A DNA stretch of 64,000 nucleotides from Chitinophaga ginsengisegetis (GCF_900168065.1 NZ_FUZZ01000001.1:1054001-1118000); one strand, 5' to 3'; positions 29,068 to 38,500 are shown, counted from the stretch's first letter. A program made the numbers and translations. The notes: generated by a model from the letters alone, not told the origin.

Positions 29068-30249
29068 ATGAAAAGTTACCTCGAAATTATTCGCCTGTGG
29101 ATAATCCTTCCCTCCATTATAGTTGTTTGCCTCCTGGCAAATTGGATATACCAGACATATCGATCTGAAAAAACGATCTTCAGATCCTATGCTACAAAAA
29201 TACTGGAGCAGGTTTATGAGACAATGGCGAAAGATGCAACAGATCTCAATGTCTATACCCTTCAGGAACAGTATCGTCAAAGACTAGAGGAAGAATGCAT
29301 CTTCACGCCTTTTCAACTCTATGCAGACACCTCAATATACCGTGTTAAAAATGACCCTCGCTTATTAAGGATCATCCCTCCGGTCAACAATACAGGCAAA
29401 ATAAGCGGTGTTATTTTTGGGAAAGAGACAGGTTACGGATTCGACTATACATCGTTTTCCATTGCCATCTCCGTTGTGATCATGATGCACATAATCCGCT
29501 GGGGGCGGGAATCCTGGTGCAATCTGAACCGAGAGAAAAAACTGGAGCAACTGAAACAAAACTTTATTACGGACATTACCCATGAGCTAAATACTCCCCT
29601 ATCTGTATTACATGCCACCAATGAAGCCCTGCTTACCTACAAAGGCATGAACAATCCCGAAATGACAGAACGCTACCTGAAACATAATAAGAAGGAACTG
29701 GATAACCTTCAGGAGCTCATTCTGCGCATCATTAACATTGTAAGACTGGAAGAACAGGAACGTGATATAAAGATAGCACCTCTATTTCCGGAGGAAATCC
29801 TTGACAACATCAAACAGCGCTTCTCTTACAAATCACAAGCTATCATCACAATAGACATACTGTCGCCAGAACCGGTAATAGAAACAGATCAACATGACTT
29901 TGAAACTATCTTAAATCATCTGTTGGATAACGCTCTCAAATACAACCATCATCCCGTTCCCGAAATCAGGATAACGGTTAAAGCTAACCCCACCGGCATC
30001 ATCCTTACAATTGCCGATAATGGCGATGGTATCCATGAAAAAGATCTTCCTTTTATCTTTGACAAGTTCTATAGGGTTCATCAGGGGGACAGACACGATG
30101 TAAAAGGATTCGGCATAGGTCTAAGTCATGTAAAACTATTAATACAAAAACTTAACGCACAGATCCATGTACAAAGCACTCCCGGTAACGGCACCCAATT
30201 CACGCTTCAATTCCCTTATTATGCAAAAAATAAAACTACTGCTGGTTGA
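29068..30249 (+). CDS. Membrane sensor histidine kinase
   Basis: A 393-residue two-component sensor. Two membrane helices (about 8-27 and 131-147) flank a short periplasmic domain of about 100 residues. The dimerisation domain has the phospho-acceptor His172 in DITHELNTPLSVL. The ATPase domain follows: LLDNALKY (N box, near 290), IADNGDGI (G1), FIFDKFYR, and GFGIGLSHVKLL (G2). There is no HAMP domain. It overlaps the response regulator gene by 29 bases. The signal is unknown. Confidence 0.93.
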   Translation: MKSYLEIIRLWIILPSIIVVCLLANWIYQTYRSEKTIFRSYATKILEQVYETMAKDATDLNVYTLQEQYRQRLEEECIFTPFQLYADTSIYRVKNDPRLLRIIPPVNNTGKISGVIFGKETGYGFDYTSFSIAISVVIMMHIIRWGRESWCNLNREKKLEQLKQNFITDITHELNTPLSVLHATNEALLTYKGMNNPEMTERYLKHNKKELDNLQELILRIINIVRLEEQERDIKIAPLFPEEILDNIKQRFSYKSQAIITIDILSPEPVIETDQHDFETILNHLLDNALKYNHHPVPEIRITVKANPTGIILTIADNGDGIHEKDLPFIFDKFYRVHQGDRHDVKGFGIGLSHVKLLIQKLNAQIHVQSTPGNGTQFTLQFPYYAKNKTTAG

Positions 30250-30919
30250 AGATGAACCGATATTGGCAAGCGTTGTCAAAGAAACCCTCGAACATAATGG
30301 GTTCGATATTGTACACGCCGCTGATGGACGGCAGGGATGGGAAAAATATCTCTCCCATCAACCACATGCCTGTCTAATCGATATCATGATGCCAGAAAAA
30401 GATGGTTTCTCACTGGTAAAGGACATACGTGACGTTGACGAAAAAACACCGATTATCTTTCTTACGGGAAAGCTTGGAAACGCCGACGTGATACGTGGCC
30501 TGGAATACGCTGACGATTATATAAAAAAACCATTCAGCCTGGAAGAACTGATGCTCCGTATAAAAAACCTTCTCAAACGTTCTCTTCCTCTCGTTCCACA
30601 AAGAAACATACCCGGTATATTTTCTCTAGGAAAATATATTTTCGACTATAACAGACAGGAACTAAAGCATCCTAAAGACAATCAAAGTCTTTCTCTAAGA
30701 GAAGCAGATATGCTACGCATGTTTTCAGAAAATGCGAATAAAACTACTTCTCGTAAAATAATGCTGGAGAAACTCTGGGGAGATGATAATATTGATAATT
30801 CCCGTAATATGGACGTTTATATCAGTAAGCTCCGGAAATATCTTCTGTATGACACTACGGTGCGACTTATTAATGTAAGAGGACTAGGATACAGGCTTGT
30901 TTGCAACGAGCCACTTTAA
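30221..30919 (+). CDS. OmpR-family response regulator
   Basis: A 232-residue transcription factor. The receiver domain (1-115) has the acidic pair VEDE, phospho-acceptor Asp54 in CLIDIMMP, the Thr of FLTGK and the Lys of YIKKPF. The C-terminal winged helix (about 135-232) has LSLREADMLRMF and NVRGLGYRLV. The ATG at 30221 (MQKIKLLLVEDEP) is used because it begins the receiver fold. It is translationally coupled to the preceding kinase. Confidence 0.94.
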   Translation: MQKIKLLLVEDEPILASVVKETLEHNGFDIVHAADGRQGWEKYLSHQPHACLIDIMMPEKDGFSLVKDIRDVDEKTPIIFLTGKLGNADVIRGLEYADDYIKKPFSLEELMLRIKNLLKRSLPLVPQRNIPGIFSLGKYIFDYNRQELKHPKDNQSLSLREADMLRMFSENANKTTSRKIMLEKLWGDDNIDNSRNMDVYISKLRKYLLYDTTVRLINVRGLGYRLVCNEPL

Positions 30920-30973
30920 CACTCTTTCACAAAATACTAAGATTCATTAACGCCAAGGGATACACGTAGTGTT

Positions 30974-30981
30974 TAGCTTTG
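30974..30981 (+). promoter_or_regulatory. -7 box before a small reading frame
   Basis: TAGCTTTG matches TAnnTTTG and lies 17 bases before the ATG at 30999. There is no good -33 element. Confidence 0.35.
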
Positions 30982-30998
30982 TACGAAAATAAACAGTT

Positions 30999-31217
30999 AT
31001 GAAAAAAAACACGCTCACTACTGGTATGTTTATGTTATGTGGCATTACTTTGATGCAGAATAAAGTACAGGAAAAAGTACCTTGTAAAATTATTATTACA
31101 ATTTATCACCATCCGCGGTCAGCTCCTGTCAACGCACACACTGGAACAACAGCCTCAAGCAACTGCGGGGAAACAGCAAATAGTCTGACTATTTACTATC
31201 TCCCCGCAAATCCTTAA
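30999..31217 (+). CDS. Small hypothetical protein (uncertain)
   Basis: A 72-codon frame encoding MKKNTLTTGMFMLCGITLMQ and a polar remainder with two further cysteines. The N-terminus looks weakly like a signal peptide. In favour of it being real is a TAnnTTTG box just upstream. Against it, its last 17 codons lie in a strong hairpin (31165-31207) and I recognise no family. It follows the response regulator on the same strand. Confidence 0.3.
   Translation: MKKNTLTTGMFMLCGITLMQNKVQEKVPCKIIITIYHHPRSAPVNAHTGTTASSNCGETANSLTIYYLPANP
31165..31207. terminator. Two-tier hairpin between the response regulator and beta-galactosidase genes
   Basis: A 7-bp outer stem (31165-31171 with 31201-31207, GC-rich) and a 7-bp inner stem (31178-31184 with 31188-31194). 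No long T run follows on either strand, so terminator function is only probable. It lies between the convergent ends of the response-regulator region and the GH35 gene. Confidence 0.4.
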
Positions 31218-31231
31218 TAAATATTTACTAA

Positions 31232-33043
31232 TTACAAACTCACCACTCCCTTCACCGGTGCAGCCGTTTCCTGGTGCAAATCAAACACCACAATTTCATT
31301 GGCGCCTTTCTTCAGCCACGGAGCAGGACAGTACAGGTTCTTCTGCGGTCCTATTTCCCAGTAGCGGCCAAGATTGTGACCGTTTACCCAAACAATTCCT
31401 TTCTTATATCCCGACATATCGATGTAAGTATCACCGGTTTTATCAAGGTTAAAAGTGGCTTTAAAAAACTGACCTGGTTTAGCAGCATTATTGGAAGAAG
31501 CACTCAACTCCTCTACAAACTTTTCCGTCATTGGCAGGCTGTATACTTCCCAGTTCATCAGCGTCATACCGTTAAGTACTACACGATCCGTGATTCCTTT
31601 ACGGTCAATCAGCGCTTCTGCAAAGTTGATGCGGCCCATTCCCTCTACCAGGATTTCCAGTACAGGATTCTTTACATCACTCACCGGCAGATCAATTGTT
31701 TTTTCACCAAGCCGGCGGTCAATTTTACCGATATACTTGCCATTCAGAAACACGGTAGCATAGTCATGCAAATCCTTTACACTCAGCTTGCCGCTCTTAT
31801 GCCCTATCAGCGTGGTTTTATACACCATAAAACCATAGTCCTGTCCGTATGCTTCAAACGGCTTCGGTTGCGGGGATTTAACCGGTTGCGGCAAATGATC
31901 CCATACAGAAGTAAAGGGTGTAAGATTAAATTCAGGAATTGTAATTGCCGGAATTGGTTTTGGTATGGCTGGTAATTTTTTGCCCTTCGGGAGATAGGAA
32001 CCGATCAGCTTACGCAGCGCTTCGTATTTAGGCGTCGCATTTCCCTGCTCATTGATAGGCGCATCGTAGTCGTAACTGGTTACATCAGGTTCGTAACCCT
32101 TTCCGCCGGAGTTAGCGCCGGCAGTATAACCGAAGTTGGTGCCGCCATGAATTACATACAGGTTGAAAGAACGTTTGGTGTCCATGAGGAACTTCACTTC
32201 TTTGGCAATGCCATCTATGCCCGGCCGTTGCCATTGTTCGCCCCAGTGGGTTAACCAACCCGGATAGGATTCACTGCTGAAGGCAGGTACATCGGGATTC
32301 TGTTTTTTGGCAGCGGCAAAATCCGCTTCCGATCCGCCGGAGTCCAGTCCGATGGCAGCGCCTTCCACGCCTCCTGCTTCCAGCATATAGGCAGTGGCGC
32401 CGTCGGCCGTGTAGAATGGAACATTGATGCCATTCTTTACCCACATATCTTTCAGCGTATTTAAATATTCTTTGTCGTTACCGTAGCTGCCATATTCATT
32501 TTCAATCTGCACCATTACTACCGGTCCGCCGTTGGTTACCAGCAATGGCTTTACTTCTGCGGCCAAACGATCTACGTAGGTGGTTACTGCTGCTATATAA
32601 CGCGGATCCATGCAACGCACTTTTATATCCGGTGTTTGCAGAAGATAAGGAGGTAAACCGCCAAACTCCCATTCCGCACATACATAAGGACCGGGGCGCA
32701 GTAATACCCACATGCCTTCTTCCTGCGCTATTTTAATAAATCCGGCAATGTTGTGATTACCGGTACTGAAATCAAACTGCCCTTTCACAGTTTCATGATA
32801 GTTCCAGAAAACATATGCCGCAATGGTATTACAACCCATTGCCTTCGCCATCTGAATGCGGTGACGCCAGTATTCATGCGGTATACGGGCCGGGTGCATC
32901 TCTCCGCTGATCATCTGGAAGGGTTTACCATCCAGCATAAAATCAGTTTTACTTAATGCAAAAGAATGTTTGTTTTGCGCCTGCACTGCCTGCCCCATCC
33001 AACAGGATAGCGCCAGCATGCCGCTTAGGATTACTTTCTTCAT
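31232..33043 (-). CDS. Beta-galactosidase, glycoside hydrolase family 35
   Basis: A 603-residue exported enzyme (signal peptide about 1-22, ending AVQAQ) expected in the periplasm. The catalytic domain (about 30-340) has WNYHETVKGQFDF, LLRPGPYVCAEWEFGGLP, the acid/base glutamate in VQIENEYGSYG (near residue 184) and the nucleophile glutamate in FSSESYPGW. C-terminal beta-sandwich domains (about 400-600) carry WVNGHNLGRYW. Family members remove terminal beta-galactose from oligosaccharides. It lies beside the GMC dehydrogenase genes on the same strand but a hairpin separates them. Confidence 0.93.
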   Translation of the reverse strand: MKKVILSGMLALSCWMGQAVQAQNKHSFALSKTDFMLDGKPFQMISGEMHPARIPHEYWRHRIQMAKAMGCNTIAAYVFWNYHETVKGQFDFSTGNHNIAGFIKIAQEEGMWVLLRPGPYVCAEWEFGGLPPYLLQTPDIKVRCMDPRYIAAVTTYVDRLAAEVKPLLVTNGGPVVMVQIENEYGSYGNDKEYLNTLKDMWVKNGINVPFYTADGATAYMLEAGGVEGAAIGLDSGGSEADFAAAKKQNPDVPAFSSESYPGWLTHWGEQWQRPGIDGIAKEVKFLMDTKRSFNLYVIHGGTNFGYTAGANSGGKGYEPDVTSYDYDAPINEQGNATPKYEALRKLIGSYLPKGKKLPAIPKPIPAITIPEFNLTPFTSVWDHLPQPVKSPQPKPFEAYGQDYGFMVYKTTLIGHKSGKLSVKDLHDYATVFLNGKYIGKIDRRLGEKTIDLPVSDVKNPVLEILVEGMGRINFAEALIDRKGITDRVVLNGMTLMNWEVYSLPMTEKFVEELSASSNNAAKPGQFFKATFNLDKTGDTYIDMSGYKKGIVWVNGHNLGRYWEIGPQKNLYCPAPWLKKGANEIVVFDLHQETAAPVKGVVSL

Positions 33044-33183
33044 TGTTCAAATAAGTTGCAGATAAGCGTACAAAATACGCCAAAAATCTTTGATTCTAAA
33101 GATTTTTATAGGAGGCTTAACGGATACTTCCGGGGGATTGTTCAGGGAGATAACAATGATCGTTGCAGTATACCTGCTAAAAA

Positions 33184-33219
33184 GCAAAAGGGAAACCGGT
33201 AAGCTGGTTCCCCTTTTGC
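33184..33219 (-). terminator. Terminator downstream of the second GMC gene
   Basis: An imperfect 14-bp stem (33184-33197 with 33206-33219) starts five bases past the stop codon of the GMC gene at 33225. On the minus strand the stem ends with CCCTTTTGC and runs into TTT. It probably ends the dehydrogenase transcript before the GH35 gene. Confidence 0.55.
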
Positions 33220-33224
33220 GAAAA

Positions 33225-34922
33225 TTAAATATTTCCTTTCTTCAGTTCTTTAACAGCATAATCACATGCCCGCGCGGTAAGCGCCATATAAGTGATAGAA
33301 GGATTCACACAGGAGGAAGACGTCATACAGGCGCCATCTGTTACAAATACATTTTTAGCAGCGTGTACCTGGTTAAAACCATTCAGCACCGACGTTTTAG
33401 GATCTTTACCCATGCGGGCCGTTCCCATTTCGTGAATGCAATGTCCCGGAGGAGGCGCACTGTCGTAGCCATGTACATTTTTCAGTCCTGCTGCTTCCAG
33501 CATTTCTATCGCACTGGCCTGCATATCCTTGCGCATGGCCATTTCATTCTCTTTAAATTCACAGTCGATATCAAGAGTAGGCAGTCCGTATTTATCTTTC
33601 TTATTTTTATTCAGCACTACCTTATTTTCAAAATAAGGCAGGTGTTCGCCCCAGGAACCGATGCCCATATTCCATTTACCGGGTTCGCCCTGGGCTTCTT
33701 TCAGCTGAACGCCAATGCCATCCATGCTGATACCACGGCCTCTTTGTGCGCCGCCCTGGTAGCCAAATCCACGCACATAATCTTTTTGCAGGGTGTTGGC
33801 ATTGGTGTTACGGAAACGCGGAATATAAATACCGTTTGGTCTGCGACCGCTGCTGTAGTATTGGTCTTCAAAACCATCAAACTCTCCACCGGCGCCTACA
33901 CCATAATGGTGATCCATGAGGTTGTGCCCCAGTTGTCCGCTGTCGTTGCCAAATCCGTTAGGGAAACGTTCAGAAACTGAGTTGAGCATGATCCAGCTGG
34001 TACCCAGCGTGGAGCCGTTCAGGAAAATAATATCAGCGTAGTATTCTACTGTTTGCAGGGTATGGGAATCCATCACCCTTACGCCGGTAGCTTTACTTTT
34101 ATCTTTGTCATATAATACTTCCAGTACAATAGAATCCGGGCGAAGGGTCATATTACCTGTTTTGGCGGCTGCCGGCAGGGTAACGCCGTTGCTGCTGAAG
34201 TAACCGGTAAACGGACAGCCACGGGCGCACAGGTTACGGAACTGGCACGGACCACGGTCCTTTAATCCTTTGGTGAGATGCGCTGCACGGCCAATGGTGA
34301 GGATACGGTCGTTATACTTTTCCTTGATGCGCGCAGCAACGTGCTTCTCGAGGCAGTTCATTTCCATTGGCGGCAGGAAAACGCCGTCGGGCAATTGGGG
34401 TAACCCTTCCGCCTGACCGCTTACGCCGATATATTCTTCTACATATTTATACCACGGGGCAATGTCTTTATAGCGGATAGGCCAGTCTACACCATGACCG
34501 TCTTTTGCATTGGCTTCAAAGTCAAGGTCGCTCCAGCGATACACCTGGCGGCCCCACATGAGGGAGCGGCCACCAACATGGTATCCCCGCAGCCAGTTGA
34601 AGGGCTTTATTTCGTTGTAAGGATTCTCTTTATCATTTACCCAGAATTGCTGCGTGGCTTCATCAAAAGCGTAACACTGGCTCTGGATGGGATGATTCTC
34701 CCGCATTTCATTGGTGGTGTGAAGATGGTGCGCAAATTCCCACGGCGCTTTCATAGCGGTGGTGTAGTCTTTAACGTGTTCTACATTACGCCCTCTTTCC
34801 AATACCAGCGTTTTCAATCCTTTTTCACTCAGCTCTTTGGCTGCCCATCCGCCGCTGATACCGGAACCTACTACGATGGCATCATACGTATTTTCCTTCT
34901 CTGCCTTGATATTAAGATTCAT
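33225..34922 (-). CDS. GMC-family FAD sugar dehydrogenase, paralog 2
   Basis: A 565-residue flavoprotein. The FAD-binding GxGxxG is in VVGSGISGGWAAKEL (near residue 18), and the active-site histidine is in HCIHEMGTARMG (near 500). The motif CQFRNLCARGC (C-x5-C-x3-C) matches the three cysteines that hold a [3Fe-4S] cluster in bacterial FAD-glucose dehydrogenase. The C-terminal NPSITYMALTARACDYAVKEL is typical. It oxidises a sugar hydroxyl, but the substrate is not known. It follows its paralog at 35003 after an 80-base gap containing a hairpin. Confidence 0.9.
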   Translation of the reverse strand: MNLNIKAEKENTYDAIVVGSGISGGWAAKELSEKGLKTLVLERGRNVEHVKDYTTAMKAPWEFAHHLHTTNEMRENHPIQSQCYAFDEATQQFWVNDKENPYNEIKPFNWLRGYHVGGRSLMWGRQVYRWSDLDFEANAKDGHGVDWPIRYKDIAPWYKYVEEYIGVSGQAEGLPQLPDGVFLPPMEMNCLEKHVAARIKEKYNDRILTIGRAAHLTKGLKDRGPCQFRNLCARGCPFTGYFSSNGVTLPAAAKTGNMTLRPDSIVLEVLYDKDKSKATGVRVMDSHTLQTVEYYADIIFLNGSTLGTSWIMLNSVSERFPNGFGNDSGQLGHNLMDHHYGVGAGGEFDGFEDQYYSSGRRPNGIYIPRFRNTNANTLQKDYVRGFGYQGGAQRGRGISMDGIGVQLKEAQGEPGKWNMGIGSWGEHLPYFENKVVLNKNKKDKYGLPTLDIDCEFKENEMAMRKDMQASAIEMLEAAGLKNVHGYDSAPPPGHCIHEMGTARMGKDPKTSVLNGFNQVHAAKNVFVTDGACMTSSSCVNPSITYMALTARACDYAVKELKKGNI

Positions 34923-34944
34923 ATCGTTGTGTTTAACGCGACAA

Positions 34945-34985
34945 GCGGCCAGGGATCAGCTTTCCCAAAAGCTATCCCTGACCGC
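34945..34985. repeat. Hairpin between the two GMC paralogs
   Basis: An imperfect stem of about 15 bp (34945-34960 with 34971-34985) has one bulge and one G-T pair. No T run follows on the minus strand. It may stabilise or attenuate the message between the paralogs rather than terminate it. Confidence 0.4.
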
Positions 34986-35002
34986 TACGCACTTATCATT
35001 TT

Positions 35003-36700
35003 TTAAATATTGCCTTTCTTCAGTTCCTTCACGGCATAGTCTACTGCGCGGGCAGTTAACGCCATATACGTGAGAGAAGGGTTTACGCAGGAAGCGGAGG
35101 TCATGGATGCGCCATCTGTTACAAATACATTCTTCACAGCATGCATCTGGTTAAAGCCGTTGAGCACCGATGTTTTAGGATCGCGGCCCATACGTGCGGT
35201 ACCCATTTCATGAATGGCCATACCCGGATAAGATCCGTTGTCGTATGTTTTCACGTTTTTAATACCTGCGGCTTCCAGCATTTCTGCGGCGTCATTCATC
35301 ATGTCCACACGCATTTTCTTTTCGTTCTCCTTGAACTCTGCATCAAATTTCAACACAGGCTGGCCCCATGCATCTTTCACAGAGGTATCCAGGGTTACCT
35401 GGTTGGATTCATAAGGCAAACATTCACCGAAGCCACCTAAACCGATGCTCCATTGACCCGGTTCGGTGAGCATTTCCTTGAAGTCTTTACCCACACCCAT
35501 TTCAGCAATACCGCGGCTCCAGCCTGAGCGGCTGGCGCCACCCTGGTAACCAAATCCACGGATATAATCACGTTTATCGCTACCGATGTTGCGGTAACGG
35601 GGAACATAGATCCCGTTAGCACGGCGGCCGAAATAGTATTTATCGTCGTATCCTTCTGCAGTACCGCCGGCGCCTGTACGGAAATGGTGATCCATCAGGT
35701 ATTTGCCCAGTACGCCGCTGTCGTTACCCAACCCATTCGGGAAGCGGGAGGAAATAGAGTTCATCATTACAAAGGTAGAACCCAGGGTAGAACCATTGAT
35801 GAAGATGATCTTCGCATAGTATTCCACCATTTGCTTCGTGTGCTTGTCAATCACCTTTACGCCCGTTGCCTTGCCTTGCTTTTCATCATAGATGATGGAA
35901 TTTACAATGGAGTCCGGACGAAGCGTGAGGTTACCGGTAGCTCTTGCTGCCGGCAGTGTGGAGGACTGCGTGCTGAAATAAGCGCCAAACGGACATCCAC
36001 GGCTGCAAAGGTTACGGTACTGGCATTTCTCACGGCCGGGAAGCGGCTGCGTAATGTTGGCTACACGCCCCATGGTAATATTACGGCCTTTGAACTTTCC
36101 TTCCACGCTGGCCTTTAAATCTTTTTCCACGCAGTTCATTTCCATGGCCGGCATAAACTGGCCATCAGGCAGCTGCGGAAGCCCTTCACGGGTACCGCTG
36201 ATACCGGCAAATTTCTCTACATAATCGTACCAGGGAGCAATGTCTTTATAACGGATAGGCCAGTCTACGGCAATGCCGTCTTTCAGGTTGGCTTCAAAAT
36301 CAATATCGCTCAGGCGGTACGACTGACGGCCCCACATAATGGATTTACCACCCACAATATCCGGGCGGTACCAGTCGAAACGCTTTACTTCATTATACGG
36401 ACTTTCGGAATCGTTGATCCAGTATTTTTCGTTGTGTTCACTGTAGGGATAGTCGCGGCTCAGTTTAGGATGTGTTTCGCGCTGATCTACGGTGATACGG
36501 CCGCGGTGTTTAAACTCCCACGGATCTTTGGTAGCGGTTTCATAGTCTTTCACATGCTCCAGTGGTTTACCACGATCCAGCATGAGTACTTTTAAGCCTT
36601 TTTCTGTCAGCTCTTTGGCTGCCCATCCACCACTCACACCTGAGCCAATTACGATGGCATCATAAGTATTTTCAGCCTGTGCTTTTATATTCAGGTTCAT
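35003..36700 (-). CDS. GMC-family FAD sugar dehydrogenase, paralog 1
   Basis: A 565-residue paralog of the neighbouring enzyme, identical in length. It shows the same motifs: VIGSGVSGGWAAKEL for FAD, CQYRNLCSRGC (C-x5-C-x3-C) for a probable [3Fe-4S] cluster, AIHEMGTARMG for the catalytic histidine, and NPSLTYMALTARAVDYAVKEL at the end. Such GMC subunits usually work with a Tat-exported subunit-3 protein, which is encoded 30 bases upstream. The pair of paralogs may act on different substrates or form a mixed complex; this is inference. Confidence 0.9.
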   Translation of the reverse strand: MNLNIKAQAENTYDAIVIGSGVSGGWAAKELTEKGLKVLMLDRGKPLEHVKDYETATKDPWEFKHRGRITVDQRETHPKLSRDYPYSEHNEKYWINDSESPYNEVKRFDWYRPDIVGGKSIMWGRQSYRLSDIDFEANLKDGIAVDWPIRYKDIAPWYDYVEKFAGISGTREGLPQLPDGQFMPAMEMNCVEKDLKASVEGKFKGRNITMGRVANITQPLPGREKCQYRNLCSRGCPFGAYFSTQSSTLPAARATGNLTLRPDSIVNSIIYDEKQGKATGVKVIDKHTKQMVEYYAKIIFINGSTLGSTFVMMNSISSRFPNGLGNDSGVLGKYLMDHHFRTGAGGTAEGYDDKYYFGRRANGIYVPRYRNIGSDKRDYIRGFGYQGGASRSGWSRGIAEMGVGKDFKEMLTEPGQWSIGLGGFGECLPYESNQVTLDTSVKDAWGQPVLKFDAEFKENEKKMRVDMMNDAAEMLEAAGIKNVKTYDNGSYPGMAIHEMGTARMGRDPKTSVLNGFNQMHAVKNVFVTDGASMTSASCVNPSLTYMALTARAVDYAVKELKKGNI

Positions 36701-36730
36701 TTAATTTGGATTTAGAAAGTAAAAAGAAGA

Positions 36731-37306
36731 TTATATCGCCCAGGCCTTCTCTCCTTTGGTGTAAGGAGTGCAACCTTCGTACTTACCGGGAACGGCTACA
36801 TAGCGCAGTGCTTTGGTGGCACCCGGTTCGGAAGTGAAATAACCCAGCAGGGTTAATTCTTTCAGGTACTGGAAATAATGGGTAGGATCCCCTTCTTTTT
36901 TATCTTTACGCTTGTTGTACTCTACGCGCTCTTTTTCAATCCCTGTCAGGAGTTCGGTACGTTGTTCCGGAGTAATATCCATGAAGCCTTTTTTGAATTG
37001 CTTCTCACTTGCCTCATTAATTTTTAATAACCCATCGAGGAACACCTGCTGATCTTCTTTCTTGTAGCAATCGTTCATCATCACAATGATAAAGTCTTCT
37101 ACTTTGGCATCTTTTGCACCAGGAGTACTGGTTTTGGGTATGATGGTTTCCGCTATCTCCGCTAATAAAGCTTTGGTTTCCGGCTTTTGAAGATCGTATT
37201 TCTTAGGAGCGGAACCTGTACAGCTTTCTAAAGCTGATAACGTGGAAGCGGAAATGGCGGTGCCCAACAAAATCGCCACATTCCTTATTGCGTCTCTTCT
37301 GTGCAT
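36731..37306 (-). CDS. Gluconate 2-dehydrogenase subunit 3 family protein (Tat signal)
   Basis: A 191-residue small subunit. The start at 37306 gives MHRRDAIRNVAILLGTAISA, a Tat-like signal with the twin arginine, ending near a Cys in SALESC. A longer frame upstream lacks this signal. The mature part (about 40-191) has AEIAETIIPKTSTPGAKDA and FQYLKELTLLGYFTSEPGAT, as in the small subunit of gluconate/glucose/glucoside dehydrogenases. It would carry the folded GMC partner across the membrane. It is the first gene of the set. Confidence 0.87.
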   Translation of the reverse strand: MHRRDAIRNVAILLGTAISASTLSALESCTGSAPKKYDLQKPETKALLAEIAETIIPKTSTPGAKDAKVEDFIIVMMNDCYKKEDQQVFLDGLLKINEASEKQFKKGFMDITPEQRTELLTGIEKERVEYNKRKDKKEGDPTHYFQYLKELTLLGYFTSEPGATKALRYVAVPGKYEGCTPYTKGEKAWAI

Positions 37307-37487
37307 AAATAGTAAGTTGATTTGACCTTCGAACAAGTTGGAAAAAATTCTTCTAAAAACCAAATAAAGAGGGGTGAAATATGCATGAGCAGTTAAAAAA
37401 CAGGAAGAAGTAAAAAAAGAAGATGGGTAGATGTAAGTCTGTATGACGACTTCCATCTACCCATCGGCCTGTGCAATGTGGCAACTG

Positions 37488-38237
37488 CTACAGGATGTAT
37501 TTTCCTTTGTCGTCTACCAGTACAACCGGCAGGCGGTGGTGTTTTTCAAAATAATCGTACGCTGACCTGAGTTCCGCCCAGAATTGTTTGGAGGAATTGT
37601 CTGTCATTGTAAAGGTGCCCAGGTAGTTCATGGAACCTGGGTTGCCAAATTTCACAGGGAACACATGCACCGGTATGAAGTCCTGTCCTGCATTCTTTGC
37701 ATTTACTGCTAAAATGTATACCTCATCAATGAACTCATCAGTTAAAGGAATACAGCCTACGGTGATACAATTGCCGTGGATATAGATTTCACCGCCCGGG
37801 TTTTTCGGATCGCTCAGGATGCGGTCTGAAAAATTCGGGTAGTTGATCCCCAGCGACAGGTGATAGTTACTGTTCGGGTTAAAATCGTTGATATAGTAGA
37901 ATCCTTCCGGTACCTGCCGGTCGCCTTCCTTACGTTTAGGTCCCATTTTACCGGAGAGCGTACACACCCGGTAAGATTTGAACAAACGGAAAGTATCCTG
38001 GGGGTTATTTTTCACCCAGATTTCCATTTCACTGTCCAGTTTGAAGGAACGGACAAACATATATCTCGCAGGGTAAACAAGACCCTTCTTTTCGAATTCT
38101 TTTTTCAGCAACTCCTCCTTTTCACGGTATGCCTCCCCTACTTTGGGAAACATTTTCTGATTGTCGAGGAAAGATTGCTGGGCAAAAATTTTACCTGCAC
38201 CCAACAAAATCAGGACGATTACAACAAGTCGCTTCAT
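37488..38237 (-). CDS. Exported L,D-transpeptidase family protein (YafK-like)
   Basis: A 249-residue protein with a signal peptide (about 1-19, ending IFAQQ). The catalytic YkuD/L,D-transpeptidase signature is YIHGNCITVGCIPL, with the active cysteine in VGC. Such enzymes form 3-3 cross-links in peptidoglycan or attach proteins to it. The YafK subgroup has also been linked to cross-link removal, so the exact reaction is open. The ATG at 38237 was chosen because it begins the signal peptide. It follows a small membrane-protein gene after 25 bases. Confidence 0.85.
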   Translation of the reverse strand: MKRLVVIVLILLGAGKIFAQQSFLDNQKMFPKVGEAYREKEELLKKEFEKKGLVYPARYMFVRSFKLDSEMEIWVKNNPQDTFRLFKSYRVCTLSGKMGPKRKEGDRQVPEGFYYINDFNPNSNYHLSLGINYPNFSDRILSDPKNPGGEIYIHGNCITVGCIPLTDEFIDEVYILAVNAKNAGQDFIPVHVFPVKFGNPGSMNYLGTFTMTDNSSKQFWAELRSAYDYFEKHHRLPVVLVDDKGKYIL

Positions 38238-38262
38238 AATACTATTCAACAAATTTTAATGT

Positions 38263-38451
38263 TTATACCAGGTTTATATAAGCAAGATAAAACAATAACA
38301 GGGCAAAAATAAAATATATTACCATACTCACTTTCCTGTTGGCAATCTTCAATATATAGTGCTTGTGCCCCTGATAGATCAATATAGCCGTAAAGGCCTG
38401 GAAAATCCCACCTAACAAAAACAATACACCGAACAGCGTTTGCATCCTCAT
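38263..38451 (-). CDS. Small two-helix membrane protein, unknown
   Basis: A 62-residue hydrophobic protein with two membrane segments (about 5-25 and 43-60) separated by a basic loop HKHYILKIANRK. I recognise no family. Its clean membrane topology and position upstream of the L,D-transpeptidase gene on the same strand support it. The ATG at codon 3 is an alternative start. Confidence 0.5.
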   Translation of the reverse strand: MRMQTLFGVLFLLGGIFQAFTAILIYQGHKHYILKIANRKVSMVIYFIFALLLFYLAYINLV

Positions 38452-38500
38452 AAAAAACGGAACTCTTATTTTTATATTGTAAAGTTACGCGTTTATTACG

